Below are positions 8,289 through 15,651 of a stretch of 64,000 nt of DNA, piece by piece (the stretch's first letter is position 1; each line of letters starts with the position of its first letter). The notes below the pieces were generated by a model. The model ran no database searches and was not told where the DNA came from. It saw only the letters and a program-made list of their open reading frames with translations. Location of the stretch: the NCBI RefSeq assembly GCF_000023585.1, contig NC_012914.1, positions 4,184,001 through 4,248,000 of the forward strand, in the 5' to 3' direction. The translations under genes and the position numbers were made by a program. The DNA comes from Paenibacillus sp. JDR-2. GTDB lineage: Bacteria > Bacillota > Bacilli > Paenibacillales > Paenibacillaceae.

Positions 8289-9148
8289 TCAGGAATCCTT
8301 GAACTGGAGGGTACTCAGTTTCTCGGGATGAAGCATGACATCTACCTGCTCATATACGCTTTCCGGTCGGAATAACGCTTTCCATCCTTCTTTGATCATG
8401 GCCTTGCGTCCGTATTCAATGGCAACCAGGCAAGCGTCTGAAAACGGATTCACTTTTTCAAACACGATCCCTAACTGAATATGGATATGCCCTAATAGAA
8501 AATCTTTGGCAGCCTCATAGGGAACGCCGCGGTTTACGGCTTCCTCTAGCGCCTCGCCTAATACCGTAACCATCATCGAACTTATCGTCTCAGTCATGGT
8601 AGGCTCAAGTATGGCCATCTGTTCCACCGTAATTCGGTGAGATCTCATGACGGGTGCGAACATTTCCTGTGCAAGGCTCTCCCCCAAAGCATAGTGAGCT
8701 TCTGGCCCTTGCATCAAAGCACACACAACGGCCTGTTTGGCCGCCACCCCGCCAAAGAAATCCCTCTTTGCCTCCAGCGTATTTCGTCATTAAACACCGG
8801 CGGATGACAAGGATGAGCAACAAAGTAAGAAATATCGCTTCGGGAAGGCAGCTCTCCCAGAAAGGCTGCTGCCGGATCCAATAACAAGAGCAACGCCCCC
8901 GCCTTCATAAGAGGAACAACCGCCGCGGATATCTGTCCGATAGCAACATCAGGCACCGCGAGAATAATGACATCCGCATCCGGAACGGCTTCCTCCTGCC
9001 TGACCGGTACAATCCCGCGCTCGGCCAAGCGTTCTATTCCTTTACTGCCAATCTCAACGTAGGAAACGAAGTGATCCCCTTTTCTCATGTTGTCCGTTAT
9101 TCTGCATCCCATTTTTCCTCCTGCACCAATCAGTGCGATTTGAGCCAA
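8289..9148 (-). pseudogene. Frameshifted 6PGDH-like oxidoreductase (ApnO / D-apionate oxidoisomerase-like)
   Basis: Two overlapping frames together encode one protein. The N-terminal frame has the Rossmann motif IALIGAGGKMGCRI and continues to VAHPCHPPVFNDE. The C-terminal frame resumes with LEAKRDFFGGVAAKQAVVC and ends with ALMQGPEAHYALGE... and a helical 6-phosphogluconate-dehydrogenase-like domain. The switch lies near 8770-8785 and fits loss of one base. The start is probably TTG 9148 (GGAGGTG six bases upstream) rather than ATG 9169. Proteins of this type are annotated as phosphogluconate dehydrogenase C-terminal-domain proteins and include D-apionate oxidoisomerase. It is first in the operon with the dehydrogenase, lactonase-like and apiosidase-like genes. 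It is either a real loss of function or a base-calling error. Confidence 0.75.
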
Positions 9149-9232
9149 AGCAAGCACCTCCAAAGACATTTACTTCGCAATTGGAATGTATTTCTACGGT
9201 CAGACTAACATACAAATTTCTCGCACACAATA

Positions 9233-9264
9233 TGTATACAATATAAAGTTTATTGTATACAATA
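9233..9264. promoter_or_regulatory. Double GntR/FadR-type operator in the divergent control region
   Basis: TGTATACA at 9233-9240 and the perfect palindrome TATTGTATACAATA at 9251-9264 have centres 21 bp apart, two helical turns, so two dimers could bind the same face. TTGTAT and TATACA within these boxes also have -35/-10 spacing on both strands, so binding would block divergent promoters. TNGTATACNA-type boxes suit FadR-subfamily GntR proteins such as the one encoded at 10288. Confidence 0.65.
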
Positions 9265-9311
9265 TAGTTTGCAATGTCTTCTTAACCGATTATTCTTTAA
9301 TATAATCACTC

Positions 9312-9454
9312 GCTTTCGAAGTAGAATTGCCACCAAGAGCATGCGGCAATTCTTAGCAGATGCTTTCGAAGTAGAATTGCCACCAAGAGCATGCGGCAAT
9401 TCTTAGCAGATGCTTTCGAAGTAGAATTGCCACCAAGAGCATGCGGCAATTCTT
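9312..9454 (+). repeat. Three tandem 50-bp repeats, each with a hairpin
   Basis: Copies start at 9312, 9362 and 9412. The first two are identical over 50 bp; the third ends after 43 bp. Each holds the inverted repeat GAATTGCC ... GGCAATTC (8-bp arms, 13-base loop containing AGCATGC). The array fills the leader of the gene starting at 9469 and ends just before its ribosome site. Identical copies imply recent duplication. Confidence 0.9.
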
Positions 9455-9468
9455 TTAGGAGGGGTAAA

Positions 9469-10275
9469 ATGAAGCTTGGAATCAGCACCTATTCTTTGAC
9501 ATGGTCGATAGGAGTACCCGGTTATCCCGCTCCCCCTCAGCCTATAGGCGTTTTTGATTTGCTGGATATCGCGCGCGCATACCGCATAAAGCTTGTCCAA
9601 ATTGCCGATAACTTCCCTCTCCATCTACTGAAAGATACAGAATTGATATCTATTAAGGAATACGCTGATTCTATGGGAATCGAGATTGAGATCGGTACCA
9701 GGGGAACGGATCCGGATCATCTTCTTGTGTATTTGCGCATCGCCAATTTACTTGGCGCTTCTCTTTGCCGCACGTTGATTGTGGAGGAAAATTTGACAAA
9801 TCCTGTACGGGAGCTTAAAGCGGTCTTGCCCCTCTTTGAACAATCCGGAGTGCGAATTGCCGTCGAAAATCACGGTCTTCATACCACGAAGCAGCTGGCC
9901 TCCCTTTTTGTTGACATTAATAGCCCGTTTCTAGGCTGCTGCCTCGATACCGTCAATTCTTTTAGCGCGCTAGACAGCCCTCAAACCGTAATTCAGGATC
10001 TCTCACCTTATGTGATTAATCTCCATTTGAAAGATTTCGATATTACCAGAGTGGATCATCAAATGGGCTTTATGGTTTTGGGCAAACCCGCAGGGTATGG
10101 TAAATTGGATATAGATGGACTTTTGCAGACCGTACGAGATAGTCATAGAGACTCAAATGTTATTCTCGAGCTATGGACTCCTTTTACCGAAACGGTTGAA
10201 CAAACTGTAGCTTTGGAACGCCAATGGCTGGAAGAGAGTCTTCACTATTTGCAAACGAATCATTTTTCGGAATAG
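9469..10275 (+). CDS. Sugar phosphate isomerase/epimerase-type TIM barrel (OiaC-like candidate)
   Basis: A xylose-isomerase-like (AP endonuclease 2 superfamily) TIM barrel of 268 residues. The start is ATG 9469, with AGGAGGGG about five bases upstream; a longer upstream reading runs through the tandem repeats and is rejected. Motifs are KLGISTYSLTWSIG at the N-terminus, VRIAVENHGLHTT near residue 125 (metal-binding Glu and His), LGCCLDTVNS near 155, INLHLKDF near 185 and VILELWTPF near 230. The family includes isomerases, epimerases and 3-oxo-isoapionate decarboxylase. It is divergent from the dehydrogenase/oxidoisomerase operon and shares its control region, which supports the decarboxylase idea by inference. 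Confidence 0.75.
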   Translation: MKLGISTYSLTWSIGVPGYPAPPQPIGVFDLLDIARAYRIKLVQIADNFPLHLLKDTELISIKEYADSMGIEIEIGTRGTDPDHLLVYLRIANLLGASLCRTLIVEENLTNPVRELKAVLPLFEQSGVRIAVENHGLHTTKQLASLFVDINSPFLGCCLDTVNSFSALDSPQTVIQDLSPYVINLHLKDFDITRVDHQMGFMVLGKPAGYGKLDIDGLLQTVRDSHRDSNVILELWTPFTETVEQTVALERQWLEESLHYLQTNHFSE

Positions 10276-10287
10276 GAGAATATCATA

Positions 10288-10923
10288 ATGTCTGGTGTTA
10301 CTTTAAAAGAAAAGGCCTTTATTCATCTTCGCAAACTCATTCTAGATGGCGAGCTCAAGCCCGGAGAAGTATTGACTGAACGAATGTTAGTCGAAATGCT
10401 CGAGATGAGCCGCACCCCTATAAGAGCTGCTTTGGAGAGACTGGATGCCGAAGGGCTTGCCAATTATACCCCCAACAAAGGATTAGTCGTTGCCGAACTG
10501 TCTCTTCGCAAAGCGATTGATTTATACGATTACCGGATCGCGATGGAATGTTTTGTCGTCCGCAAGCTGGCTGCCATGGAGCTGGAAAACAGTGATATCA
10601 ACTGGTTTGAACAGAATTTACGGGATCAGCAGCTGTACGTCGATGCGAGCGATTACGGCCTTTTTACGGATGCAGATTCGCAATTTCACCGCAAGCTAGT
10701 CGAGATTTACGCCAACTCGGAAATCATTCAAGCGATGGAGCGGCTGCAGGATCAGCTGTACCGGATTGCTATCGGCGTTCTTCGCAAGGACCGGACAAGA
10801 ATCGGCGTCTCCTTTAACGATCATCAGCGGATATTCCAATTCATTCAGGAAGGCGATTCGGAAAAAGCCAGCCAAGCGATGGAGGAGCATCTGGAGTTCG
10901 GCAAACGGATTTTAATTATGTAA
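10288..10923 (+). CDS. GntR-family (FadR/FCD subfamily) transcriptional regulator
   Basis: A 211-residue repressor-type protein. The N-terminal winged helix (about residues 5-72) includes LKPGEVLTERMLVEMLEMSRTPIRAAL. The C-terminal all-helical FCD domain (about 85-205) carries the metal- and ligand-binding residues seen in DYRIAMECFV, DSQFHRKLVE and FNDHQRIFQFI. It lies 12 bases after the TIM-barrel gene, so the two are co-transcribed. The FadR-type boxes at 9233-9264 are the obvious operator, which would make it the local switch for the divergent operons. The effector is probably a sugar acid, as for most relatives; not determinable here. Confidence 0.88.
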   Translation: MSGVTLKEKAFIHLRKLILDGELKPGEVLTERMLVEMLEMSRTPIRAALERLDAEGLANYTPNKGLVVAELSLRKAIDLYDYRIAMECFVVRKLAAMELENSDINWFEQNLRDQQLYVDASDYGLFTDADSQFHRKLVEIYANSEIIQAMERLQDQLYRIAIGVLRKDRTRIGVSFNDHQRIFQFIQEGDSEKASQAMEEHLEFGKRILIM

Positions 10924-10946
10924 GCAAGCTAAGGGGTTGTTGCACG

Positions 10947-11858
10947 ATGATTAGAGCTAACGGAGATAAACAGTTCCTGCCTTTATACGAAGCGCTGGCG
11001 AGCGAAGTCAGGTGGAGAATTATGGAGCTGCTAGCCGAAAAGGAAATGAACACCAAAGATATTGCCGGTCGCATGCAGCTTAGCCCGTCCATTATAACGA
11101 TGCATATCCGCAAGCTTGAACAAGCCGGGCTTATTGGCAGCCGCAGAGTCCGCCGGAATGGCGGAACCCATAAATTATGCTTTCTGACGGAAAGGCATAT
11201 CGGGATTGACTTGCCTTTCGCAAGCAAGCCCAGGGAATTCAGAGAGCAATCTATCCCAGTGGGACATTATACCGCCTTTGAAGTCCATCCGACCTGCGGG
11301 CTTGGAACCCGCGAGATGGAGATTGGCGTCTGGGACGATCCCCGCTATTTTCTCGATCCGGAACGGGTGAATGCCTCAATTCTTTGGTTTGGTAAAGGAT
11401 ACGTGGAGTACAAAACGCCTAACTATTTGCAGCCCGAACAATCCGTCAGCGTCTTGGAAATCTCAATGGAAATCGCTTCGGAAGCACCCGGTCTCAGCGA
11501 TCATTGGCCTTCCGACATTGCTTTCGCTTTTAACGGGATTGACCTGGGAACCTGGACAAGTCCGGCTGACTTCGGCAGGGCCGCACGCGGCAAATATACA
11601 CCGGATTGGTGGCATCGCAACGTGAATCAATACGGGTTATGGAAGACGATCCGCGTGGATACGAAGGGCACCTTTATGGATAACGAGCAAATGTCGGACG
11701 TAACTGTAGCCGATCTTCGGTTGGCTGAGCCATTTTGGACGCTTCGTTTTACGGTAGACGAAGACAGTCCACATGTTGGCGGATTAACGCTGTACGGCGC
11801 AGGCTTTGGCAATCACGATAAGGATATCGTTATCCGTGTTTATCCCGAGGACGAGTAA
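10947..11858 (+). CDS. ArsR-type helix-turn-helix protein with a large C-terminal domain
   Basis: A 303-residue regulator-like protein. Residues 8-80 form an ArsR-type winged helix (YEALASEVRWRIMELLAEKE, DIAGRMQLSPSIITMHIRKLE), and no metal-binding cysteine cluster is present. Residues about 95-303 are a separate domain, rich in beta strands and aromatic residues (TAFEVHPTCGLGTREMEIGVWDD, YTPDWWHRNVNQYGLWKTI), that I cannot assign. It is probably the ligand-sensing part. ATG 10947 has AAGGGG about ten bases upstream. It lies between the GntR gene and a GH43 gene, so sensing of an arabinose- or xylose-containing product is plausible but unproven. Confidence 0.75.
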   Translation: MIRANGDKQFLPLYEALASEVRWRIMELLAEKEMNTKDIAGRMQLSPSIITMHIRKLEQAGLIGSRRVRRNGGTHKLCFLTERHIGIDLPFASKPREFREQSIPVGHYTAFEVHPTCGLGTREMEIGVWDDPRYFLDPERVNASILWFGKGYVEYKTPNYLQPEQSVSVLEISMEIASEAPGLSDHWPSDIAFAFNGIDLGTWTSPADFGRAARGKYTPDWWHRNVNQYGLWKTIRVDTKGTFMDNEQMSDVTVADLRLAEPFWTLRFTVDEDSPHVGGLTLYGAGFGNHDKDIVIRVYPEDE

Positions 11859-11862
11859 TTAA

Positions 11863-11882
11863 ATTCACATGAATATGAATTC
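11863..11882. promoter_or_regulatory. Possible operator upstream of GH43
   Basis: Overlapping inverted repeats ATTCA-CA-TGAAT and TGAATatgAATTCA lie in the 134-base gap between the ArsR-type gene and GH43. They could be the binding site of the ArsR-type protein. The evidence is palindromy and position only. Confidence 0.3.
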
Positions 11883-11992
11883 AACTAAAATAGTTCGCCG
11901 CTTCCCTCTTACACCATTGAATGCATGGTGCTTATGTTGTTTAATTTCCTTATTGGCGCCAGTCCAACATTAGACGAATTAGAGGTAGCGAT

Positions 11993-13492
11993 ATGAAATT
12001 CAACAACCCGGTTATTAAAGGCTTTTACCCCGACCCAAGCGTATGCAAAGTTGGAGACACCTATTATCTGGTATGCAGCTCCATGCAGTATTTCCCCGGC
12101 GTTCCGCTGTTCGAAAGCAAAGATCTCGTGAATTGGCATCAGATCGGCCATTGCCTGACCAGAAAAAGCCAGATTCAGCTCGAAAAAGTGAACAGCTCCG
12201 GCGGCGTTTTTGCCCCTACGCTCCGTAACCACGACGGACGCTTCTACATGACAACCACCAATGATACCACCCGTCAGAACTTCTATGTGTGGACGGATGA
12301 CATTTACGGAGAATGGTCCGAACCGGTCTATGTCGATCAAGGAGGGATTGACCCGGATTTATTTTTCGAAGACGGAAAGGCCTATTTCATGAGCAACGGA
12401 TCAGATGATTTCGGAGTTGGCGGGATCGTACAATGTCAAATCGACATTGCAACCGGACGCAAGCTGACTCCAAGCCGCACGATTTGGCAAGGTACGGGAG
12501 GACGTTTCCTTGAAGCTCCCCATATGTACAATATTAAAGGTCTGTACTATCTGGTAGCGGCCGAGGGCGGTACCGAATTTGGGCATATGGTTACTTACGC
12601 GCGCAGCGAATCCTTACATGGCCCCTTTGAAGCTTATCCCCTCAATCCGGTCCTAACCAATCGCAATTTAGGCGGTTATGAAGTGCAGGCTGTTGGCCAT
12701 GGAGACCTGATTCAGGATCCTGACGGGAATTGGTGGATGCTTCATCTAGGCTTCCGCCAAAGCGGCCAATGGCTCGCCTACCATCATCTTGGACGGGAAG
12801 TCTTCCTTACGCCGGTTACCTTCGAAGAAGATGGTTGGTTTACGGCTGGCCACAACGGCACTACCCTGAGCAGCTTTGAAAACGCGTTAATTCCGGATCA
12901 TGTTGTTCAGACCGAGAAGACAAGCTTCACGTTTGAAAATACGGACTGGAGCAAGGAGTGGTGTTATCTCCGCACTCCGGAGCAGGACAACTATACGCTT
13001 GAGCGGAACAAGCTGACGCTTAAAGGTACGGAAATTTCCCTGGATCAGGCAGACTCCCCGACCTTTATCGGCATTCGTCAAAAGGACTTTATCGCGGATA
13101 TCTCCTGCGATATCTCCTTAATCAGCGGCGAAGCCGGCCTAACCCTCTATATGGATGAGAATCATCATTATGATTTCGCCATCCGGAAGATTGAAGACGG
13201 GTACAAAGTGATTCAACGCTTGAATATCGGCGATATTAAATCAATCGTACATGATGTGAATTTGAAGCAATTTAATCAGGCGTCGCTGCTCATCAAAGCA
13301 AGCCATACCCGCTACAGCTTCCATATCGTTACGGACAGCGGACTGATTGACTTGGGATCAGCCCAGTCGAAGTATCTCTCTTCGGAAGTTGCCGGAGGAT
13401 TTACTGGCGTTATTATCGGGCTGTATGCCCATGGCCATAACTCTCACGCAGAATTCTCGAACTTCAAATGCGAGTATCTTCCTAATCCTTAA
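11993..13492 (+). CDS. Glycoside hydrolase family 43 (beta-xylosidase / alpha-L-arabinofuranosidase type)
   Basis: A cytoplasmic 499-residue enzyme, no signal peptide; GAGGTAG lies five bases before the ATG. The five-bladed beta-propeller is at about residues 1-300 with the three GH43 acidic residues visible: general-base Asp in FYPDPSVCKV (near 14), pKa-modulating Asp in GGIDPDLFFEDG (near 121) and general-acid Glu in FLEAPHMY (near 177). A C-terminal beta-sandwich (about 315-499) resembles the domain found in intracellular GH43 xylosidases. It would cleave short arabino- or xylo-oligosaccharides after import. A terminator follows, so it may be last in the TIM-barrel/GntR/ArsR-type transcript. 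Confidence 0.92.
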   Translation: MKFNNPVIKGFYPDPSVCKVGDTYYLVCSSMQYFPGVPLFESKDLVNWHQIGHCLTRKSQIQLEKVNSSGGVFAPTLRNHDGRFYMTTTNDTTRQNFYVWTDDIYGEWSEPVYVDQGGIDPDLFFEDGKAYFMSNGSDDFGVGGIVQCQIDIATGRKLTPSRTIWQGTGGRFLEAPHMYNIKGLYYLVAAEGGTEFGHMVTYARSESLHGPFEAYPLNPVLTNRNLGGYEVQAVGHGDLIQDPDGNWWMLHLGFRQSGQWLAYHHLGREVFLTPVTFEEDGWFTAGHNGTTLSSFENALIPDHVVQTEKTSFTFENTDWSKEWCYLRTPEQDNYTLERNKLTLKGTEISLDQADSPTFIGIRQKDFIADISCDISLISGEAGLTLYMDENHHYDFAIRKIEDGYKVIQRLNIGDIKSIVHDVNLKQFNQASLLIKASHTRYSFHIVTDSGLIDLGSAQSKYLSSEVAGGFTGVIIGLYAHGHNSHAEFSNFKCEYLPNP

Positions 13493-13557
13493 TAAACAAA
13501 GAGCTGTGAGCAGGTATGCCCAAAATCCTCTAAAAAAGCATAAGTTAGAAAAAACGT

Positions 13558-13597
13558 AAAATAGCGGAGTAAGGGTAGCCCCTACTCCGCTATTTTT
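13558..13597 (+). terminator. Terminator after GH43
   Basis: Stem AAAATAGCGGAGTA / TACTCCGCTATTTT with an inner GGG/CCC and a T tail, 66 bases after the GH43 stop. The A-rich 5' side lets it also work on the minus strand. Confidence 0.9.
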
Positions 13598-13658
13598 AAA
13601 CGTTAATGATTATGCGAGCTATTTCTTCAGCGAGCTGACTCAGGTTTATTCAAGCCAT

Positions 13659-14135
13659 TTAATTGTAAGTCATCCAAACCGTGCTTCCTACAACTTCAAA
13701 CTGCTGTTTGTACCAAAAGTTCTGTGATTTATCAAGCGAATAGACATACATCTTTTTATTTGGATATTTCGCTTTCAGCCAATTCATGAAGTACGCTGCA
13801 TACCCTTTTCCTTCATGTTCCTTCAGCACATCCAAAGCTTCGATAAAAATAAAGTTCGTCTCGTTCTTGATATCAATATAGAAATCCTTCTCCAGATATC
13901 TTTCATCCGGGTGAAAATAATCCTTTTCCGCCTTTTGAATCAATTGGTTGCCCTGCGCGTATTCCCGCACGACTCCGTATCCAACCATTTCGTCATCATG
14001 CTCAATCGTATAAATCACTTCGGGTAATTCCGAAGGATCCTTCCGGCTTAATTCCCCGGCATGATAACCCGAGCTTAACTCGCTTAACAGGTTTTGCATT
14101 TCTTTATCGAACGGCTTTGTTATAATTGAAGGCAT
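13659..14135 (-). CDS. GNAT-family N-acetyltransferase
   Basis: A 158-residue cytosolic protein with a GNAT fold. The acetyl-CoA loop is seen as ALDVLKEHEGKGYAAYFMNWL at about residues 98-118 (the R/Q-x-x-G-x-G/A motif reads E-G-K-G-Y-A), preceded by a beta-strand DDEMVGYGVV and followed by MYVYSLDKSQNFWYKQ. The acceptor is unknown. ATG 14135 has AGGGAG about eight bases upstream. The gene is single, convergent with GH43 and separated by terminators on both sides. Confidence 0.8.
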   Translation of the reverse strand: MPSIITKPFDKEMQNLLSELSSGYHAGELSRKDPSELPEVIYTIEHDDEMVGYGVVREYAQGNQLIQKAEKDYFHPDERYLEKDFYIDIKNETNFIFIEALDVLKEHEGKGYAAYFMNWLKAKYPNKKMYVYSLDKSQNFWYKQQFEVVGSTVWMTYN

Positions 14136-14216
14136 CTGTATCTCCCTTTTGCTGTTTCATCGTTATATCAGAGTATAGCACGAAGCGACTGTAGTCAAAT
14201 CCTATCTGTACATCAA

Positions 14217-14253
14217 GACAAAAATCCCGATCAATCATGATCGGGATTTTTGT
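14217..14253. terminator. Terminator of the Bcr/CflA gene
   Basis: Perfect stem ACAAAAATCCCGATC / GATCGGGATTTTTGT around the loop AATCAT. It ends the minus-strand efflux gene that stops at 14261. Confidence 0.9.
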
Positions 14254-14260
14254 CGGTCTC

Positions 14261-15490
14261 TTATACGGCTTTTTGACCCACCGTTTTTAATTTAGGCGCG
14301 CTCGTCCCTCTTCTTACGAGCAGGAAGTAGGCGAGCATAGCCGCAATACTTGTGATTAAAATAATGATCCCAAGCGGAACAGCCGTATCTTCACCGGCAA
14401 TGCCAACAAGCGGAGCAACAACCGCACCAAGCAGGAACGGAACAACGCCAAGCAGCGCAGCCGCGCTGCCCGCCTGATTAGCCTGACTCTCCATAGCAAG
14501 CGGGAATGCTGCCGTTGAGGTAATGCCAATCGAGGCCACAAAGATAAACAACGGAATAACAAGCGTAAATAGCGGTCCGTGAACAAGCGTTACCACTACA
14601 ACGATCATGCTTGCCAATAAAGCAAGGCAAAGACCGAATAACAACAAGCTGCGTTCAGATACGCGATGCGCCAGACGTCCGACGATCTGGGAACCGATGA
14701 TCAGGCTGACCCCGTTCGATCCGAACAGAAGAGCAAATACGGTTGGCGATACTCCGTAAATATTTTGATAAATAAACGGTGTTCCCGATACATAAGCAAA
14801 CACCCCGGCGATCATAATGCCTTGTGCCAGCATATAACCGACAAACTGGCGATCCCTTAACAGCGAACCATAGTTGCGCAGCTGCTGCCCGAAATTCGAA
14901 GGACTGCGGCGGTCGACCGGCAGCGTTTCTTTGAGGCTCCATTTTGTGACGGACAGCAGGTAGATGCCAAGTACCGCCAAGAAGATAAAGACTCCAATCC
15001 AGGAGGTAACCGACAACACACCGCTTCCGGCAACAGGCGCCACGAGAGGCCCTAAATTGCCCACAAGCAAGAGCAGCGAGAAAAACTTGGTCAGCTCGTG
15101 ACCGCTGTACAGATCGCGTACGATCGCGCGGGAAATGACAATGCCGGCCGAAGCGGCAACGCCTTGAATAAAGCGGAATAGGATCAAAAGAACGATATTC
15201 GGCGAGAATGCGCATGCCAATGAGGATGCCACATAAAAGGCCATTGAAATAAGCAGCGGAATACGTCTGCCATAGACATCGCTTAGCGAACCCATCACAA
15301 GCTGGCCGATGCCAAGTCCAAGCAAGCAGGCTGTGAGACTGAACTGAACGAGTGAAGCCGAAGAGCCAAGCTGTTCCACAATCTCCGGGAACGCCGGCAG
15401 ATACATATCAATCGTAAACGGGCCTAGCGTCGAAAATAACCCTAACAGCAAGGCTTGCCGAATGAAATTCGATTTTTTGTTTGCATTCAT
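14261..15490 (-). CDS. Bcr/CflA-family multidrug efflux MFS transporter
   Basis: An inner-membrane proton-driven exporter of 409 residues with 12 predicted helices. Bcr/CflA hallmarks are FSTLGPFTIDMYLPAFPEI in helix 1, the MFS motif A MGSLSDVYGRRIPLL near residue 66, and the motif-C-like glycine-rich helix 5 (VGNLGPLVAPVAG). Relatives export bicyclomycin, chloramphenicol, sulfonamides or peptides; the substrate is not predictable here. It is a single gene with its own terminator. The upstream 160 bases hold no clear operator. Confidence 0.9.
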   Translation of the reverse strand: MNANKKSNFIRQALLLGLFSTLGPFTIDMYLPAFPEIVEQLGSSASLVQFSLTACLLGLGIGQLVMGSLSDVYGRRIPLLISMAFYVASSLACAFSPNIVLLILFRFIQGVAASAGIVISRAIVRDLYSGHELTKFFSLLLLVGNLGPLVAPVAGSGVLSVTSWIGVFIFLAVLGIYLLSVTKWSLKETLPVDRRSPSNFGQQLRNYGSLLRDRQFVGYMLAQGIMIAGVFAYVSGTPFIYQNIYGVSPTVFALLFGSNGVSLIIGSQIVGRLAHRVSERSLLLFGLCLALLASMIVVVVTLVHGPLFTLVIPLFIFVASIGITSTAAFPLAMESQANQAGSAAALLGVVPFLLGAVVAPLVGIAGEDTAVPLGIIILITSIAAMLAYFLLVRRGTSAPKLKTVGQKAV

Positions 15491-15612
15491 TGCGAATAAG
15501 AATCTCCTATCTCCCTAGTCTGTTTTCTCTATTTGTGTCAAATGTGATTATACAACCCGGAGTTCACTCCAAGTCAAGAAAAATAAATGTAAAACAATAA
15601 GCTTGCACGCAA

Positions 15613-15638
15613 AGAAACTCCCCGCCTGAGGAGTTTCT
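15613..15638 (-). terminator. Weak hairpin after the GH78 gene
   Basis: AGAAACTCC (15613-15621) pairs with GGAGTTTCT (15630-15638). No strong U tract follows on either strand, so it may be a weak terminator or only an mRNA-stabilising hairpin. Confidence 0.45.
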
Positions 15639-15651
15639 CCAATGAGATGTC

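Noticed and set aside
8740-8800. Programmed -1 frameshifting to join the two halves of the oxidoisomerase-like gene
   Set aside because: No X-XXY-YYZ slippery heptamer or obvious downstream pseudoknot; a simple indel is more likely.
9312-9454. Possible CRISPR array
   Set aside because: Direct tandem copies without variable spacers, and no cas genes in the window.
9306-9488. Open frame running through the 50-bp repeats on the minus strand
   Set aside because: A 50-bp period shifts the frame in each copy; the product is only three translations of the same repeat, with no ribosome site.
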